Shown here: piece by piece, positions 46,947 to 55,648 of the stretch
Layout of the letters: each line of letters begins with the position of its first letter
Numbering within the stretch: position 1 is the first letter of the stretch
Assembly (NCBI GenBank): GCA_025050535.1
Contig: JALBVF010000003.1
Coordinates: forward strand, 186,001 to 250,000
DNA length: 64,000 nt
Source of the DNA: Candidatus Protistibacter heckmannii
Lineage (GTDB): Bacteria; Pseudomonadota; Gammaproteobacteria; Burkholderiales; Burkholderiaceae
Direction of reading: 5' to 3'
Position numbers and translations under genes: made by a program
The notes under the pieces: model-generated
What the model was told of the DNA's origin: nothing
Database searches by the model: none
Seen by the model: only the letters and a program-made list of their open reading frames with translations

Positions 46947-48001
46947 TATTGATGTAGCACTTAAACATTGAACTTATTGAGTGATATAGAGTCTGCTGTT
47001 GCAGGGACAAAATCGACTCGAGAACGCTGCCGGTAGCTGCCCTGAACGAACGGCGCCGACGTGTGGTGAAGATGCGGCTGGATGGCATGAGCCTGAAGGA
47101 CGCAGCGGCGCAATGCGAGATGTCGTGCAGACGGTCATTGCTGCGGTGAAGGCGTATCGCGCGGGCGGGTGGAAGGCCCTCGACGTTGAGCGCCCCGGGC
47201 GCCCACAGGGTACGGGCAGAACGCTGACGGCGGAGCAGGAGCGCGAGGTTCAGCGGCTGATCCGCTGACCGCACGCCCGACCAGTTGAAGATGATCTACG
47301 CGCTGTGGAGCCGCCAGGCAGTTGCCGAGTTGATCCTTAACCGATACGGCATCAAGCTGGCCGTTCGCACGATGGGCCTGTATCTGGAGCGTTGGGGCTT
47401 CACGCCGCAAAAGCCCATGAAGAAGGCCTACGAGCAGTCGCCGGCGGCGGTGAAAAAGTGGCTCGACGAGACCTGCTTGCGCCGCGACGACGTGCGCGGG
47501 CGCAGCTATGCCCCGCAGGGCCAGACGCCCGTGATTCGCGTGAACAACAAGCGCCACGGCTTGTCGGTGATCTCCACCGTCACCAACAAGAGCCAGATGC
47601 GCTGGCATGCCTTCGACGGAGCGTTGAGCGCCGACATCCTGATCGACTTCCTGCGCCGACTGGTCAAGGATGCCGGCCGAAAGATCTACCTGATCCTGGA
47701 CAACCTGCGTGTGCACCACAGCAAGCCCGTGAAGGCCTGGCAGGCCGAGCACAAGCACGAGATCGAAGTCTTCTACTTGCCCAGCTACAGCCCCGAACTG
47801 AGCCCCAACGAAATGGCCAATGCCGACCTGAAGCAGGTCGGCACCAAACTCGCTCCAGCTCGCTCGAAGCTGCAACTGGTGAAGGCCACGCGCCAGCATC
47901 TGCTCAGCGTTTAGCGACAGCCCGAGCGCGTCAAGAGCTACTTCGAACATGCGCCGGTTCGGTATGCTGCTTGAGTTTATTGTTTCAATGCCGGATAAAT
48001 A
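46947..48001 (+). mobile_element. IS630-family element, type A copy A5 (defective)
   Basis: Flanked by TA at 46947-46948 and 48000-48001, 1,055 bp. The left terminus is mutated (TTGATGTAGCA instead of TTGATCCGGCA). It shares the deletion between GACGAG repeats with A2, the lost ATG with A1 and A2, and the extra T with A3 and A7. It sits 9 bp upstream of ribE and cuts off its promoter. Confidence 0.92.
47003..47914 (+). pseudogene. IS630 transposase of copy A5, broken
   Basis: Start codon replaced by AGG (47003-47005). A small indel near 47120 disturbs the HTH (CEMSCRRSLLR), an extra T near 47266 creates TGA, and 21 codons including the catalytic HWGDE are missing (LDETCLRRDDV). The second and third catalytic motifs are intact up to the shared TAG at 47912-47914. 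Confidence 0.88.
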
Positions 48002-48077
48002 ATTTTATACGATAGTATATTTCCATCTGCTAGCCGGAATCCCGGTTCGCGGCAGACAGTTCAAAAAGGAACCCTCG

Positions 48078-48211
48078 ATGAGCCGTGTCAGCGATACCCG
48101 AATCCGTACCCGCGAAGCCACAGCCCGTCTAGTCGCCGCAGGCCGTCGTCCACATGAACTGACCGTGGACCTCATCTACACTGAAATCCGGCAAGGCAGC
48201 CGCACCACCAT
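48078..48211 (+). pseudogene. KfrA-like DNA-binding protein, N-terminal stub
   Basis: ATG 48078, preceded by AAAAAGGAACC as a ribosome binding site, opens MSRVSDTRIRTREATARLVA, then RRPHELTVDLIYTEIRQGSR. This is the KfrA_N DNA-binding helix region, used by plasmid KfrA proteins and chromosomal relatives. IS copy B2 interrupts it at about codon 45; the frame then runs a few codons into the IS to 48272. The large coiled-coil remainder is missing. The preceding 76 bp (48002-48077) is AT-rich and probably its promoter. Confidence 0.75.
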
Positions 48212-49338
48212 TATTGATCCGGCATTAAGAAGTTTTCATGCGGCGTATTTGACGTGGAGATCCTGGAAGTAGGATTTCATGCGTTCGAGATTGGTTTCGA
48301 TGAACGCCATGTGGTTCTTTGCTGCGGCGTGGAATTTGGCCTTTGTTCTGACGGGGACTCGTGTGCTGATGACATGTTTCAGGTCGGCGTTGAGTCGCTC
48401 ATCCAGATTGAGCTCCGGGCTGTAGCTGGGCAAGTAGAAGACTTCGATCTCGTGCTTGTGCTCGGCCAGCCAGGCCTTCACAGGCTTGCTGTGGTGCACG
48501 CGCAGGTTGTCCAGGATCAGGAACACTTTCTTTCCCGCGCGCTTGCCATCGGCCACCAGCGCCTCGAAGAACTCGATGAGCTTCTCGTGGTTAAAGGCAC
48601 CATCGATGATCATCCAGCTTGCCTTGCCCTGATTGGTCACCGTGGAAATCATCGACAGCTTCTGTCGCGTACCTCTAACCGCCATCGTGACCGGGGTTTG
48701 CCCTTTGGGAGCATAACTGCGGCCCCGAACATCCGTATTCACCAACGCGGTCTCGTCGCCCCAGTGAATTTCGGCCCCCTCAGCCTTGGCGCAGGCGGCG
48801 ATCACCGGGTAGTCCTCGTCGAGCCACTTTTTCACCGCCGCCGGCGACTGCTCGTAGGCCTTCTTCATGGGCTTTTTCGGCGTGAAGCCCCAACGCTTGA
48901 GGTAGTCTCCGACCGCACGTATTGAGAGTCTGACCGCGTATTCCTGTTCGATGAACAGCATGACCGCGCCTCGCGTCCAGAGCGCAGATTCCATCTTCAA
49001 CTGCTCCGGACGTTTGTCGCAGATCGTGCGCCGGATTGCTTCTTCTTGATCCGCATTCAGCCGTCTTCCGTCTCCTGGCGTACGACCTCGTGGGCGCGGC
49101 TTCAGGGCCGCCGCGCCTCCTTCTTCATAGAGATCAATGGCCAGTCGAGCCGCCGGGTAACTCAGCCCTGTCAACTCCACGATGGCCATGACTCCGTATC
49201 CCTTCCGATGCAACCTCACGACCTGCTTTCGCCTCTCGTGCAGCTGCTCCAGTTTCTGGTATCGAGCGTCTTCTTTTTCTATGCCAATTCGATGCCAGAA
49301 ATGATAATAAGTTAAATCTTTATATTGCCGCGTCAATA
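48212..49338 (-). mobile_element. IS630-family element, type B copy B2 (mosaic with type A)
   Basis: Flanked by TA at 48212-48213 and 49337-49338, 1,127 bp, minus orientation. Two internal blocks are type A sequence: about 48422-48520 ([23 protein letters not shown]) and about 48750-48895 (KKPMKKAYEQSPAAVKKWLDE to the HWGDE motif). The remainder is type B. It truncates a KfrA-like gene on one side and a sensor gene on the other. Confidence 0.93.
48236..49219 (-). CDS. IS630-family transposase, type B/A mosaic
   Basis: A 327-residue DDE transposase from GTG 49219; the frame is open much further upstream (to 49582, through the IS end), and the segment EDARYQKLEQLHERRKQVV just upstream is probably part of the native protein. 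All three catalytic motifs are present ([30 protein letters not shown]). No lesion is seen, so this mosaic may be active. The middle of the protein (about residues 118-162) matches type A almost exactly, the ends type B. Confidence 0.85.
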   Translation of the reverse strand: MRLHRKGYGVMAIVELTGLSYPAARLAIDLYEEGGAAALKPRPRGRTPGDGRRLNADQEEAIRRTICDKRPEQLKMESALWTRGAVMLFIEQEYAVRLSIRAVGDYLKRWGFTPKKPMKKAYEQSPAAVKKWLDEDYPVIAACAKAEGAEIHWGDETALVNTDVRGRSYAPKGQTPVTMAVRGTRQKLSMISTVTNQGKASWMIIDGAFNHEKLIEFFEALVADGKRAGKKVFLILDNLRVHHSKPVKAWLAEHKHEIEVFYLPSYSPELNLDERLNADLKHVISTRVPVRTKAKFHAAAKNHMAFIETNLERMKSYFQDLHVKYAA

Positions 49339-49545
49339 GGCGGCGTTTGTGGTGTCGCGCACGGTTTCGCTGAAATGCGCCTCGACGCTGGTCGAGAGGA
49401 CTTCGGCGACCTGGAAGGCGGTGTTGCGCGTGGTTTCGCGGTCGTTGGATACGTTCCACGCGGTAAAACCGATCAGCGCGCTCAGGGAGACTGCCGTGAA
49501 CGCAATCAGGAATCTGATCAGGTGATAGCGGTTGACGTGCTTCAT
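49339..49545 (-). pseudogene. membrane sensor or diguanylate cyclase-like protein, N-terminal stub
   Basis: ATG 49545 opens MKHVNRYHLIRFLIAFTAVS with a hydrophobic helix (about 9-30), then a periplasmic start (ETTRNTAFQVAEVLSTSVEAH). This is the layout of membrane-anchored signalling proteins such as Cache-domain GGDEF proteins, but the stub of about 69 residues is too short to name the family. It is cut by B2 at 49338. The 52 bp before its ATG adjoins IS copy A6. Confidence 0.55.
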
Positions 49546-49597
49546 GGGAAAAACAGTGTTCGGACCCCGTGCCGAAAGTCACAACGGTAACGGAAAC

Positions 49598-50716
49598 TAT
49601 TGATCCAGCACTTAAACATTGAACTTATTGAGTGATATAGAGTCTGCATGTTGCATGGATAAAATCGACTCGAGAACGCTGCCGGTAGCCGCCCTGAACG
49701 AACGGCGCCGACGTGCGGTGAAAATGCGGCTGGATGGCGTGAGCCTGAAGGACACGGCGGCGCAATGCGAGATGTCGCGCACGACGCTCATTGCTGCGGT
49801 GAAGGCGTATCGCGCGGGCGGGTGGAAGGCCCTCGACGTTGAGCGCCCCGGGCGCCCACAGGGTACGGGCAGAACGCTGACGGCGGAGCAGGAGCGCGAG
49901 GTTCAGCGGCTGATCCGCGACCGCACGCCCGACCAGTTGAAGATGATCTATGCGCTGTGGAGCCGCCAGGCAGTTGCCGAGTTGATCCTTAACCGATACG
50001 GCATCAAGCTGGCCGTTCGCACGATGGGCCTGTATCTGGAGCGTTGGGGCTTCACGCCGCAAAAGCCCATGAAGAAGGCCTACGAGCAGTCGCCGGCGGC
50101 GGTGAAAAAGTGGCTCGACGAGGACTACCCGGTGATCGCCGCCTGCGCCAAGGCTGAGGGGGCCGAAATTCACTGGGGCGACGAGACCGGCGTGCGCCGC
50201 GACGACGTGCGCGGGCGCAGCTACGCCCCGCAAGGCCAGACGCCCGTGATTCGCGTGAACAACAAGCGCCACGGCTTGTCGGTGATCTCCACCGTCACCA
50301 ACAAGGGCCAGATGCGCTGGCAGGCCTTCGACGGAGCGTTGAGCGCCGACATTCTGATCGACTTCCTGCGCCGGCTGGTCAAGGATGCCGGCCGAAAGAT
50401 CTACCTGATCCTGGACAACCTGCGCGTGCACCACAGCAAGCCTGTGAAGGCCTGGCTGGCCGAGCACAAGCACGAGATCGAAGTCTTCTACTTGCCCAGC
50501 TACAGCCCCGAACTGAGCCCCAACGAAATGGCCAATGCCGACCTGAAGCAGGTCGGCACCAAACTCGCTCCAGCTCGCTCGAAGCTGCAACTGGTGAAGG
50601 CCACGCGCCAGCATCTGCTCAGCGTTTAGCGACAGCCCGAGCGCGTCAAGAGCTACTTCGAACATGCGCCGGTTCGGTATGCTGCTTGAGTTCATTATTT
50701 CAATGCCGGATAAATA
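49598..50716 (+). mobile_element. IS630-family element, type A copy A6 (best preserved)
   Basis: Flanked by TA at 49598-49599 and 50715-50716, 1,119 bp, with terminal repeats TTGATCCAGCA (left) and the complement of TTTATCCGGCA (right). It contains the only uninterrupted type A transposase with an ATG start. It truncates the nfeD-like gene to its right. Confidence 0.95.
49655..50629 (+). CDS. IS630-family transposase, type A (intact copy)
   Basis: DDE transposase of 324 residues from ATG 49655 (MDKIDSRTLPVAALNERRRR); the frame is also open from TTG 49619. Two N-terminal HTH regions (VSLKDTAAQCEMSRTTLIAA; LTAEQEREVQRLIRD) precede the catalytic core: Asp in EIHWGDETGV, Asp in YLILDNLRVHH, Glu in YSPELSPNE. 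It ends with TAG at 50627-50629, where copy A4 has CAG and continues 20 residues, so this protein may be C-terminally shortened. It is the likely source of transposition in trans for the defective A copies, if the shortened form is active. Confidence 0.9.
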   Translation: MDKIDSRTLPVAALNERRRRAVKMRLDGVSLKDTAAQCEMSRTTLIAAVKAYRAGGWKALDVERPGRPQGTGRTLTAEQEREVQRLIRDRTPDQLKMIYALWSRQAVAELILNRYGIKLAVRTMGLYLERWGFTPQKPMKKAYEQSPAAVKKWLDEDYPVIAACAKAEGAEIHWGDETGVRRDDVRGRSYAPQGQTPVIRVNNKRHGLSVISTVTNKGQMRWQAFDGALSADILIDFLRRLVKDAGRKIYLILDNLRVHHSKPVKAWLAEHKHEIEVFYLPSYSPELSPNEMANADLKQVGTKLAPARSKLQLVKATRQHLLSV

Positions 50717-51106
50717 GTTGGAGGCCGGCGCGGCCAGATTTTTCAGCACCAGCGTGTTGCCGTCCATCGCGACGACGACGAACATGTCGGGTTGCGCCCG
50801 CGCGCCGCTCGCGAGCTGGGCGTCCCACCAACTGCCGCGGTACTGGACGCAGGCTCGGCCGTCCGGCTCCCAGGCGTCCACGGCGACATGCGCGCCGACG
50901 TTGAAACCCTGCGAGGAGGCTGCGTCCTTGGTGGAGGCGTCGAGCACACGGCCGAGGCGGGTCTGGCGCAGTACGAAGTAGAAGAAAACCACCACGACCG
51001 CGACGGCGAGCATCTGGCCGAGCACCAATTCAGCGATGGCGAGCACCGCCGCGACGACCAGCCAGGCCACGCCTGCGTTCATCTGCATGAAGCTGCCTCC
51101 GTGCAT
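50717..51106 (-). pseudogene. NfeD-family membrane protein, 3' end cut by IS copy A6
   Basis: Starts MHGGSFMQMNAGVAW (ATG 51106, or 51088). Two hydrophobic stretches (about 12-50) are followed by an OB-fold NfeD domain (GFNVGAHVAVDAWEPDGRAC, QYRGSWWDAQLASGARAQPD, TLVLKNL). NfeD proteins accompany stomatin-like proteins; no partner is seen here. The membrane part is shorter than usual. The last few residues are replaced by IS sequence, and the frame continues antisense through the transposase to 49625 (493 codons). Possibly still near full length. Confidence 0.7.
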
Positions 51107-51141
51107 GCGCGCCGGCGCGGCCGGCGCGCGTCAACCGACCA

Positions 51142-53420
51142 TCAAGCCGCCAAATGCTGCCAGGTCTCGATCACCGAATCCGGATTGAGCGAGATCGACA
51201 GGATGCCCTGGTCCTTGAGCCAGACCGCGAAGTCCGGATGGTCCGAAGGACCCTGCCCACAGATGCCGACGTACTTGCCATGCGCGAGACAGGTGTCGAT
51301 CACCCGCTTGAGCAGGAATTTCAAGGCTTCGTCGCGCTCGTCGAAATCCGCCGCCAGCAGCTCCATGCCCGAATCGCGGTCCAGACCCAGGGTGAGCTGG
51401 GTCAGGTCGTTGGAGCCGATGGAGAAGTCGTCGAAGCAATCGAGGAAGCGCTCGGCGAGGATCGCGTTGGACGGGATCTCGCATATCATGTCACGCGCAA
51501 GTCGTTCTCGCCGCGGAGCAGGCCGTGCTTGGCGAGCAGATCGATCACGCGGCGCGCCTGGTCGAGCGTGCGCACGAAGGGCACCATAAGTTCGACGTTG
51601 GTCAGGCCCATCTCGTCGCGCACGCGCTTGAAGGCCGCGCATTCCATCGCGAAGACCTCGGCGAAGTCCACCGAGATATAGCACGAGGCGCCGCGGAAGC
51701 CCAGCATGGGGTTTTCCTCGTCGGGCTCGTAGCGCGAGCCGCCGATCAGCTTCTTGTACTCGTTGGACTTGAAGTCCGAGAGGCGCACGATCACCGGCTT
51801 CGGATAGAAGGCCGCGCCGATGGTGGCGATGCCCTCGGCGAGCTTGTCCACGTAGAAGGCACGCGGGCTGGCATGGCCGCGGGCCAAGCTCTCCACGGCC
51901 TTCTTCAGGTCGGCGTCGACGTTGGGATAGTCGAGAACGGCCTTGGGATGGATGCCGATATTGTTGTTGATGATGAATTCCAGGCGCGCCAGACCGACGC
52001 CGCCGTTGGGGATCTTGGAGAAGTCGAAGGCAAGCTTCGGATTGCCCACGTTCATCATGATCTTGACGGGAATCTCGGGCATCGCGCCGCGCTGCACTTC
52101 GCTGACCTCGGTCTCGAGCAGGCCGTCGTAGATGCGGCCTTCGTCACCCTCGGCGCAGGACACGGTCACGAGGTTGCCGTCCTTGAGCACGTCGGTGGCG
52201 TCACCGCAGCCCACGACCGCCGGCACACCGAGTTCGCGCGCGATGATCGCCGCGTGGCAGGTCCGTCCACCGCGGTTGGTGACGATGGCGGTGGCGCGCT
52301 TCATCACCGGCTCCCAGTTCGGATCGGTCATATCGGCCACCAGCACGTCGCCGGGCTGCACACGTTCCATCTCTGAGGGATAGCGGATCACGCGCACGGG
52401 ACCGGCGCCGATCTTCTGGCCGATGGCGCGGCCGCTGGCCTGGCTCTTCACCGTCTCCGGACGGGCCTGGAGGATGTAGATCTTGCCGTCCTGGCCGTCC
52501 TTACCCCATTCGATGCCCATCGGGCGGCCGTAGTGCTGCTCGATGATCAGCGCATATTTGCCCAGTTCGATCACGTCCTGGTCGTTGATCGAATAGCGGT
52601 TGCGCAGCTCGGCGGGCACGTCCACCGTCTTCACGCGGCCCGGTTCGCCGGGCGCGGTGAATTCCATCTTGATCAGCTTGGAGCCGATCGAGCGGCGGAT
52701 GATGGGGTACTTGCCTGCCTTGAGCGTGGGCTTGAACACGTAGAACTCGTCCGGGTTCACGGCGCCCTGCGCCACCGTTTAGCCCAGGCCGTAGCTGGAG
52801 GTGATGAAGACCGCGTCCTCGAAGCCCGATTCCGTGTCCAGCGTGAACATCACGCCGGCCGCGCCGGTGTCGGATCGCACCATGCGATGCACGCCGGCCG
52901 AGAGCGCCACCTCGGCATGAGTGAAGCCCTTGTGCACGCGGTAGGAGATCGCACGATTGTTGTAGAGCGAGGCGAAGACCAGGCGGATCTTGTCGAGCAC
53001 GTCGTCGATGCCGACGGTGTTGAGATAGGTCTCCTGCTGGCCGGCGAAGGAAGCGTCGGGCAGGTCCTCGGCGGTCGCGGAGGAGCGCACGGCGAAGGAG
53101 CCGCTGCCGTCCTTGTCGAGTTCAGAGAAGAAGGCGCGGATCTCGCCGCCGGCTGCGGTCAGCGCCTTGACGTCATCGACGTCCAGGCCATCCAGGCGCG
53201 CGGTGAGCTGGTTGTGCTGCAGAAAATCATGGAAAGCCAGCGACGTGGTGGCGAAGCCCATTGGCACGCGCACGCCGGAGGCGGCGAGCGGGGAAATCAT
53301 CTCCCCCAGTGAGGAATTCTTGCCGCCGACGATGTCGACGTCGGCCATGCGCAGCTGCTCGAACCGCAGCACATAAGCTTCGCTACGGGCCGGCTGGCCC
53401 ATGCTTGCAGAGTGGTTCAT
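51142..53420 (-). pseudogene. ppsA: phosphoenolpyruvate synthase, nonsense and frameshift
   Basis: Would convert pyruvate, ATP and water to PEP, AMP and phosphate (gluconeogenesis). The N-terminal ATP-binding part ([39 protein letters not shown]) ends at a TAA, 52779-52781, inside SSYGLG[16 protein letters not shown], where the family has Glu. The middle (PEP-utiliser His in [21 protein letters not shown]) runs to about 51486, then a frameshift passes to the frame ending at 51142 ([21 protein letters not shown], with [13 protein letters not shown] at the C-terminus). Two separate lesions. It is divergent from ppsR, also broken, across 155 bp. Confidence 0.9.
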
Positions 53421-53575
53421 CGGGGTACCTCATAGCTGCAAGAGAATCGGGACCGGCCGGCCTGCTGGCTTGATTAAAGAATCTGCTGGCATTTTCGGGG
53501 GGCATTTTTCCGCACGCCCGTGCGACAGAGTGCTTAAGCAAACCAACCCGCGTATTCTTCGCTACGAAAAAAACC
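53421..53575. promoter_or_regulatory. ppsA-ppsR divergent intergenic region
   Basis: 155 bp between the two divergent starts, where the promoters of both genes lay. The sequence is somewhat lower in GC than the coding regions. No specific operator was identified. A possible ribosome binding site for ppsA is GCAGCTATGAGGT just upstream of its ATG in minus-strand reading. Confidence 0.5.
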
Positions 53576-54363
53576 ATGAGCCAAGCGGCAGACAAATCCC
53601 CTCAAAACGCCGCGCCGAGCACGGTGTTCATCGTCTCCGACGGCACCGGCATCACCGCCGAGACCTTCAGCAGCTCCATCCTCGCCCAGTTCGAGATGCG
53701 CTTCAGGATGCACCGCCTGCCCTTCGTGGACAGCGCCGACAAGGCCTATTCGGCCGTGCAGAAGATCAACGATGTGACCCAGACCGAAGGCCAGCGCCCG
53801 GTGGTGTTCACTACCCTGGTCGAACCCGAGATCAACGGCATCGTCTCGCATTGCCAGGGCCTGATGATGGACATGTTTCAGACCTTCATCGAGCCGCTCG
53901 AAAAAGAGCTGGGCCTGAAGTCCACGCATGCGCTAGGCCGCGTGCACCAGAACATCGACACCCAGGTCTACAAGAACCGCATCGAGGCGATCAACTTCTC
54001 GCTCGCCCATGACGGGGCCAGTCCGACAAGAACCTGTCCAGCGCCGACGTCATCCTCGTCGGCGTCTCGCGCAGCAGAAAGACGCCGACCAGCCTCTATC
54101 TGGCGATGCAATACGGCATCAAGGCCACCAACTATCCGCTGATCCCCGAGGACTTCGAGCGCGGCCGCCTGGCCGAGATCCGCAACGAGCGCCGCCCCGG
54201 CAGCAAGTATGCGGCGCTGGAGAATTGCCGCTACGAGGTCAGCGAAGCCGAGCGCATGATGCGCAAGGAAGGCATCGAGTGGCTTTCCTCGATGCACAAG
54301 TCCATCGAAGAGATCGCCACCACCGTGATCAAGCAGTTCAAGATCGAGCCCACGCTGAGCTGA
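53576..54363 (+). pseudogene. ppsR: PEP synthase regulatory protein (kinase/pyrophosphorylase), multiply damaged
   Basis: DUF299-family enzyme that phosphorylates and reactivates PEP synthase. The N-terminal half (STVFIVSDGTGITAETFSSS) is good to about 54015, where an extra base shifts the frame; the sequence continues as [20 protein letters not shown], in which the P-loop Gly of GVSRSGKT is replaced by Arg. After [12 protein letters not shown] a block of about 20-25 codons is missing before [17 protein letters not shown]. The end ([20 protein letters not shown]) is normal. Frameshift, key residue loss and internal deletion together make this a certain pseudogene. Confidence 0.9.
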
Positions 54364-54417
54364 ACGCCGCCGGCGCGCGTGCCGGAACCCCGAAGCCGCC
54401 GCCTTCAGGAGAGATCC

Positions 54418-54783
54418 ATGCTGCTGCCGTCCATCTCGATGTCTTCGTTCTTCTCCATGCTCCACCGCTCCCAGCCTGACGACACCGTCGTCCTCCTTCG
54501 CCACATGGAATCCCCCGAGCCGCCCGCGGCGCCCGCCCCGTCTCTTCTCGCGCCCTGGCGCGCGCGGTCGCCGATCGAACTGCGCAACAAGAAGCTCGAG
54601 CATGCCTTGCGCTCCATCAACACCGTCGCCATGACGCCAGCCGGCGTCAACGCCGAGATCGTGCGCCGCGCGCACAAGGAAACGGCCCGCGTGGAGGCCT
54701 TGAGCGATTTCTGGATGGGTACGAGAGACAGCCTGGCGGGCGGCGAGGGCGAGGGCGTGGCCGGCAGTTTCTCGCGGCGCTGA
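54418..54783 (+). CDS. hypothetical protein
   Basis: A 121-residue frame from ATG 54418, with AGGAG 7 bases upstream. Sequence features: a Pro/Ala-rich stretch (SPEPPAAPAPSLLAPWRARS, about 32-51) and a charged helical part (IELRNKKLEHALRSINTVAM, HKETARVEALSDFWMGTRD). No family recognised. Codon use is like its neighbours and the Shine-Dalgarno is good, so it is probably a real gene. It lies 54 bp downstream of ppsR. Confidence 0.6.
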   Translation: MLLPSISMSSFFSMLHRSQPDDTVVLLRHMESPEPPAAPAPSLLAPWRARSPIELRNKKLEHALRSINTVAMTPAGVNAEIVRRAHKETARVEALSDFWMGTRDSLAGGEGEGVAGSFSRR

Positions 54784-54791
54784 GGATCTGG

Positions 54792-54831
54792 GCCGTCCGC
54801 GTAGGACGGCGGCCGGTCCGCTGATCCGGCC
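54792..54831. terminator. tandem hairpins between convergent genes
   Basis: A 7-bp stem (GCCGTCC/GGACGGC, loop 5) is followed directly by a second stem (GGCCGG/CCGGCC, loop 9). They lie between the hypothetical gene and the convergent rRNA methyltransferase gene. No T-tract, so factor-independent termination is uncertain. Confidence 0.4.
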
Positions 54832-54862
54832 TTGCGCGAACGGGGCGTTGCGGAGGCGGCCC

Positions 54863-55639
54863 TCAGGCCAGACGCTGGCGCCGCGTCTCGAACAGACAGA
54901 TCGCCGCCACGGCAGCCACGTTGAGCGATTCGATGCGCTCCGTCTGCGGGATGGCCAGGCCCTGCGCGGCGTCGAGCCAGGCCGGGTCCAACCCCTGGCC
55001 TTCGTTGCCGAAAACCCAGGCGGCGGGCGCGCGCAGGTCGGTCTGGAAGATGGTCTGCGCCGCGCAGGGCGCGGCGGCAAGGAGGCGGACGTCCAGGCGC
55101 TCCAGAACACCGGGGGCGTCCAGACCTTCGACGACCTGCATCCGGAAATGCGCGCCCATGCCGGCGCGCAGCGTCTTGGGCGACCATGCGGAGGACGTGC
55201 CGGCGACGCAGAGCGCAAGCTCCACGCCGGCCGCGGCGGCGGTGCGTAGGATGGAGCCGGCGTTGCCGGCGTCCTGCACCCGGTCCAGGATCACGCAGTC
55301 CTGCGCGATGCGCGCGGGCATCTCCGCCGCCGGCTGGTCGGCCAGCAGCAGCATGCTTGCGCCCTGGTCGAGCAGGCTCAGGCCGCGGTACAGCGCCTCG
55401 GGCAGCACGGCGACGCACTCGCCGGGAATGCGCTCGAGCAGCTGCGCGATCTCCGCATCCGCGAAGCCCTCCTCGGCCATCACGCATTGCTGTGCCTCGC
55501 CGCCTGCGGCCAGCCAGGCCTGGGCGAGATGCACGCCCTCGAGCACCATCGCGCCGGCGCGCTTGCGCTGCGCGGCGGAGGACAGCAGCTGGCGCAACTG
55601 CTTGTAGAGCGGATTGTCGCGGGAGCTGATGTGTTTCAT
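54863..55639 (-). CDS. TrmH/SpoU-family RNA 2'-O-methyltransferase
   Basis: SPOUT-class RNA methyltransferase of 258 residues. An N-terminal L30e-like substrate-binding domain (MKHISSRDNPLYKQLRQLLS) precedes the knotted domain with motif 1 DRVQDAGNAGSILRTA (about 137-152), motif 2 WVFGNEGQGL (about 209-218) and motif 3 IPQTERIESLNVAAVAAICL. The target (23S rRNA or tRNA ribose) cannot be told. It lies 9 bp downstream of rnhB on the same strand, a common Burkholderiales pair. Intact. Confidence 0.92.
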   Translation of the reverse strand: MKHISSRDNPLYKQLRQLLSSAAQRKRAGAMVLEGVHLAQAWLAAGGEAQQCVMAEEGFADAEIAQLLERIPGECVAVLPEALYRGLSLLDQGASMLLLADQPAAEMPARIAQDCVILDRVQDAGNAGSILRTAAAAGVELALCVAGTSSAWSPKTLRAGMGAHFRMQVVEGLDAPGVLERLDVRLLAAAPCAAQTIFQTDLRAPAAWVFGNEGQGLDPAWLDAAQGLAIPQTERIESLNVAAVAAICLFETRRQRLA

Positions 55640-55648
55640 GGCTGGTGC

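Noticed and set aside
44995-48001. A4-ribE-A5 as an active composite transposon
   Set aside because: The outer ends have TA flanks but A4 lacks a left end, A5 has a mutated left terminus, and neither encodes a complete transposase; movement would need transposase in trans.
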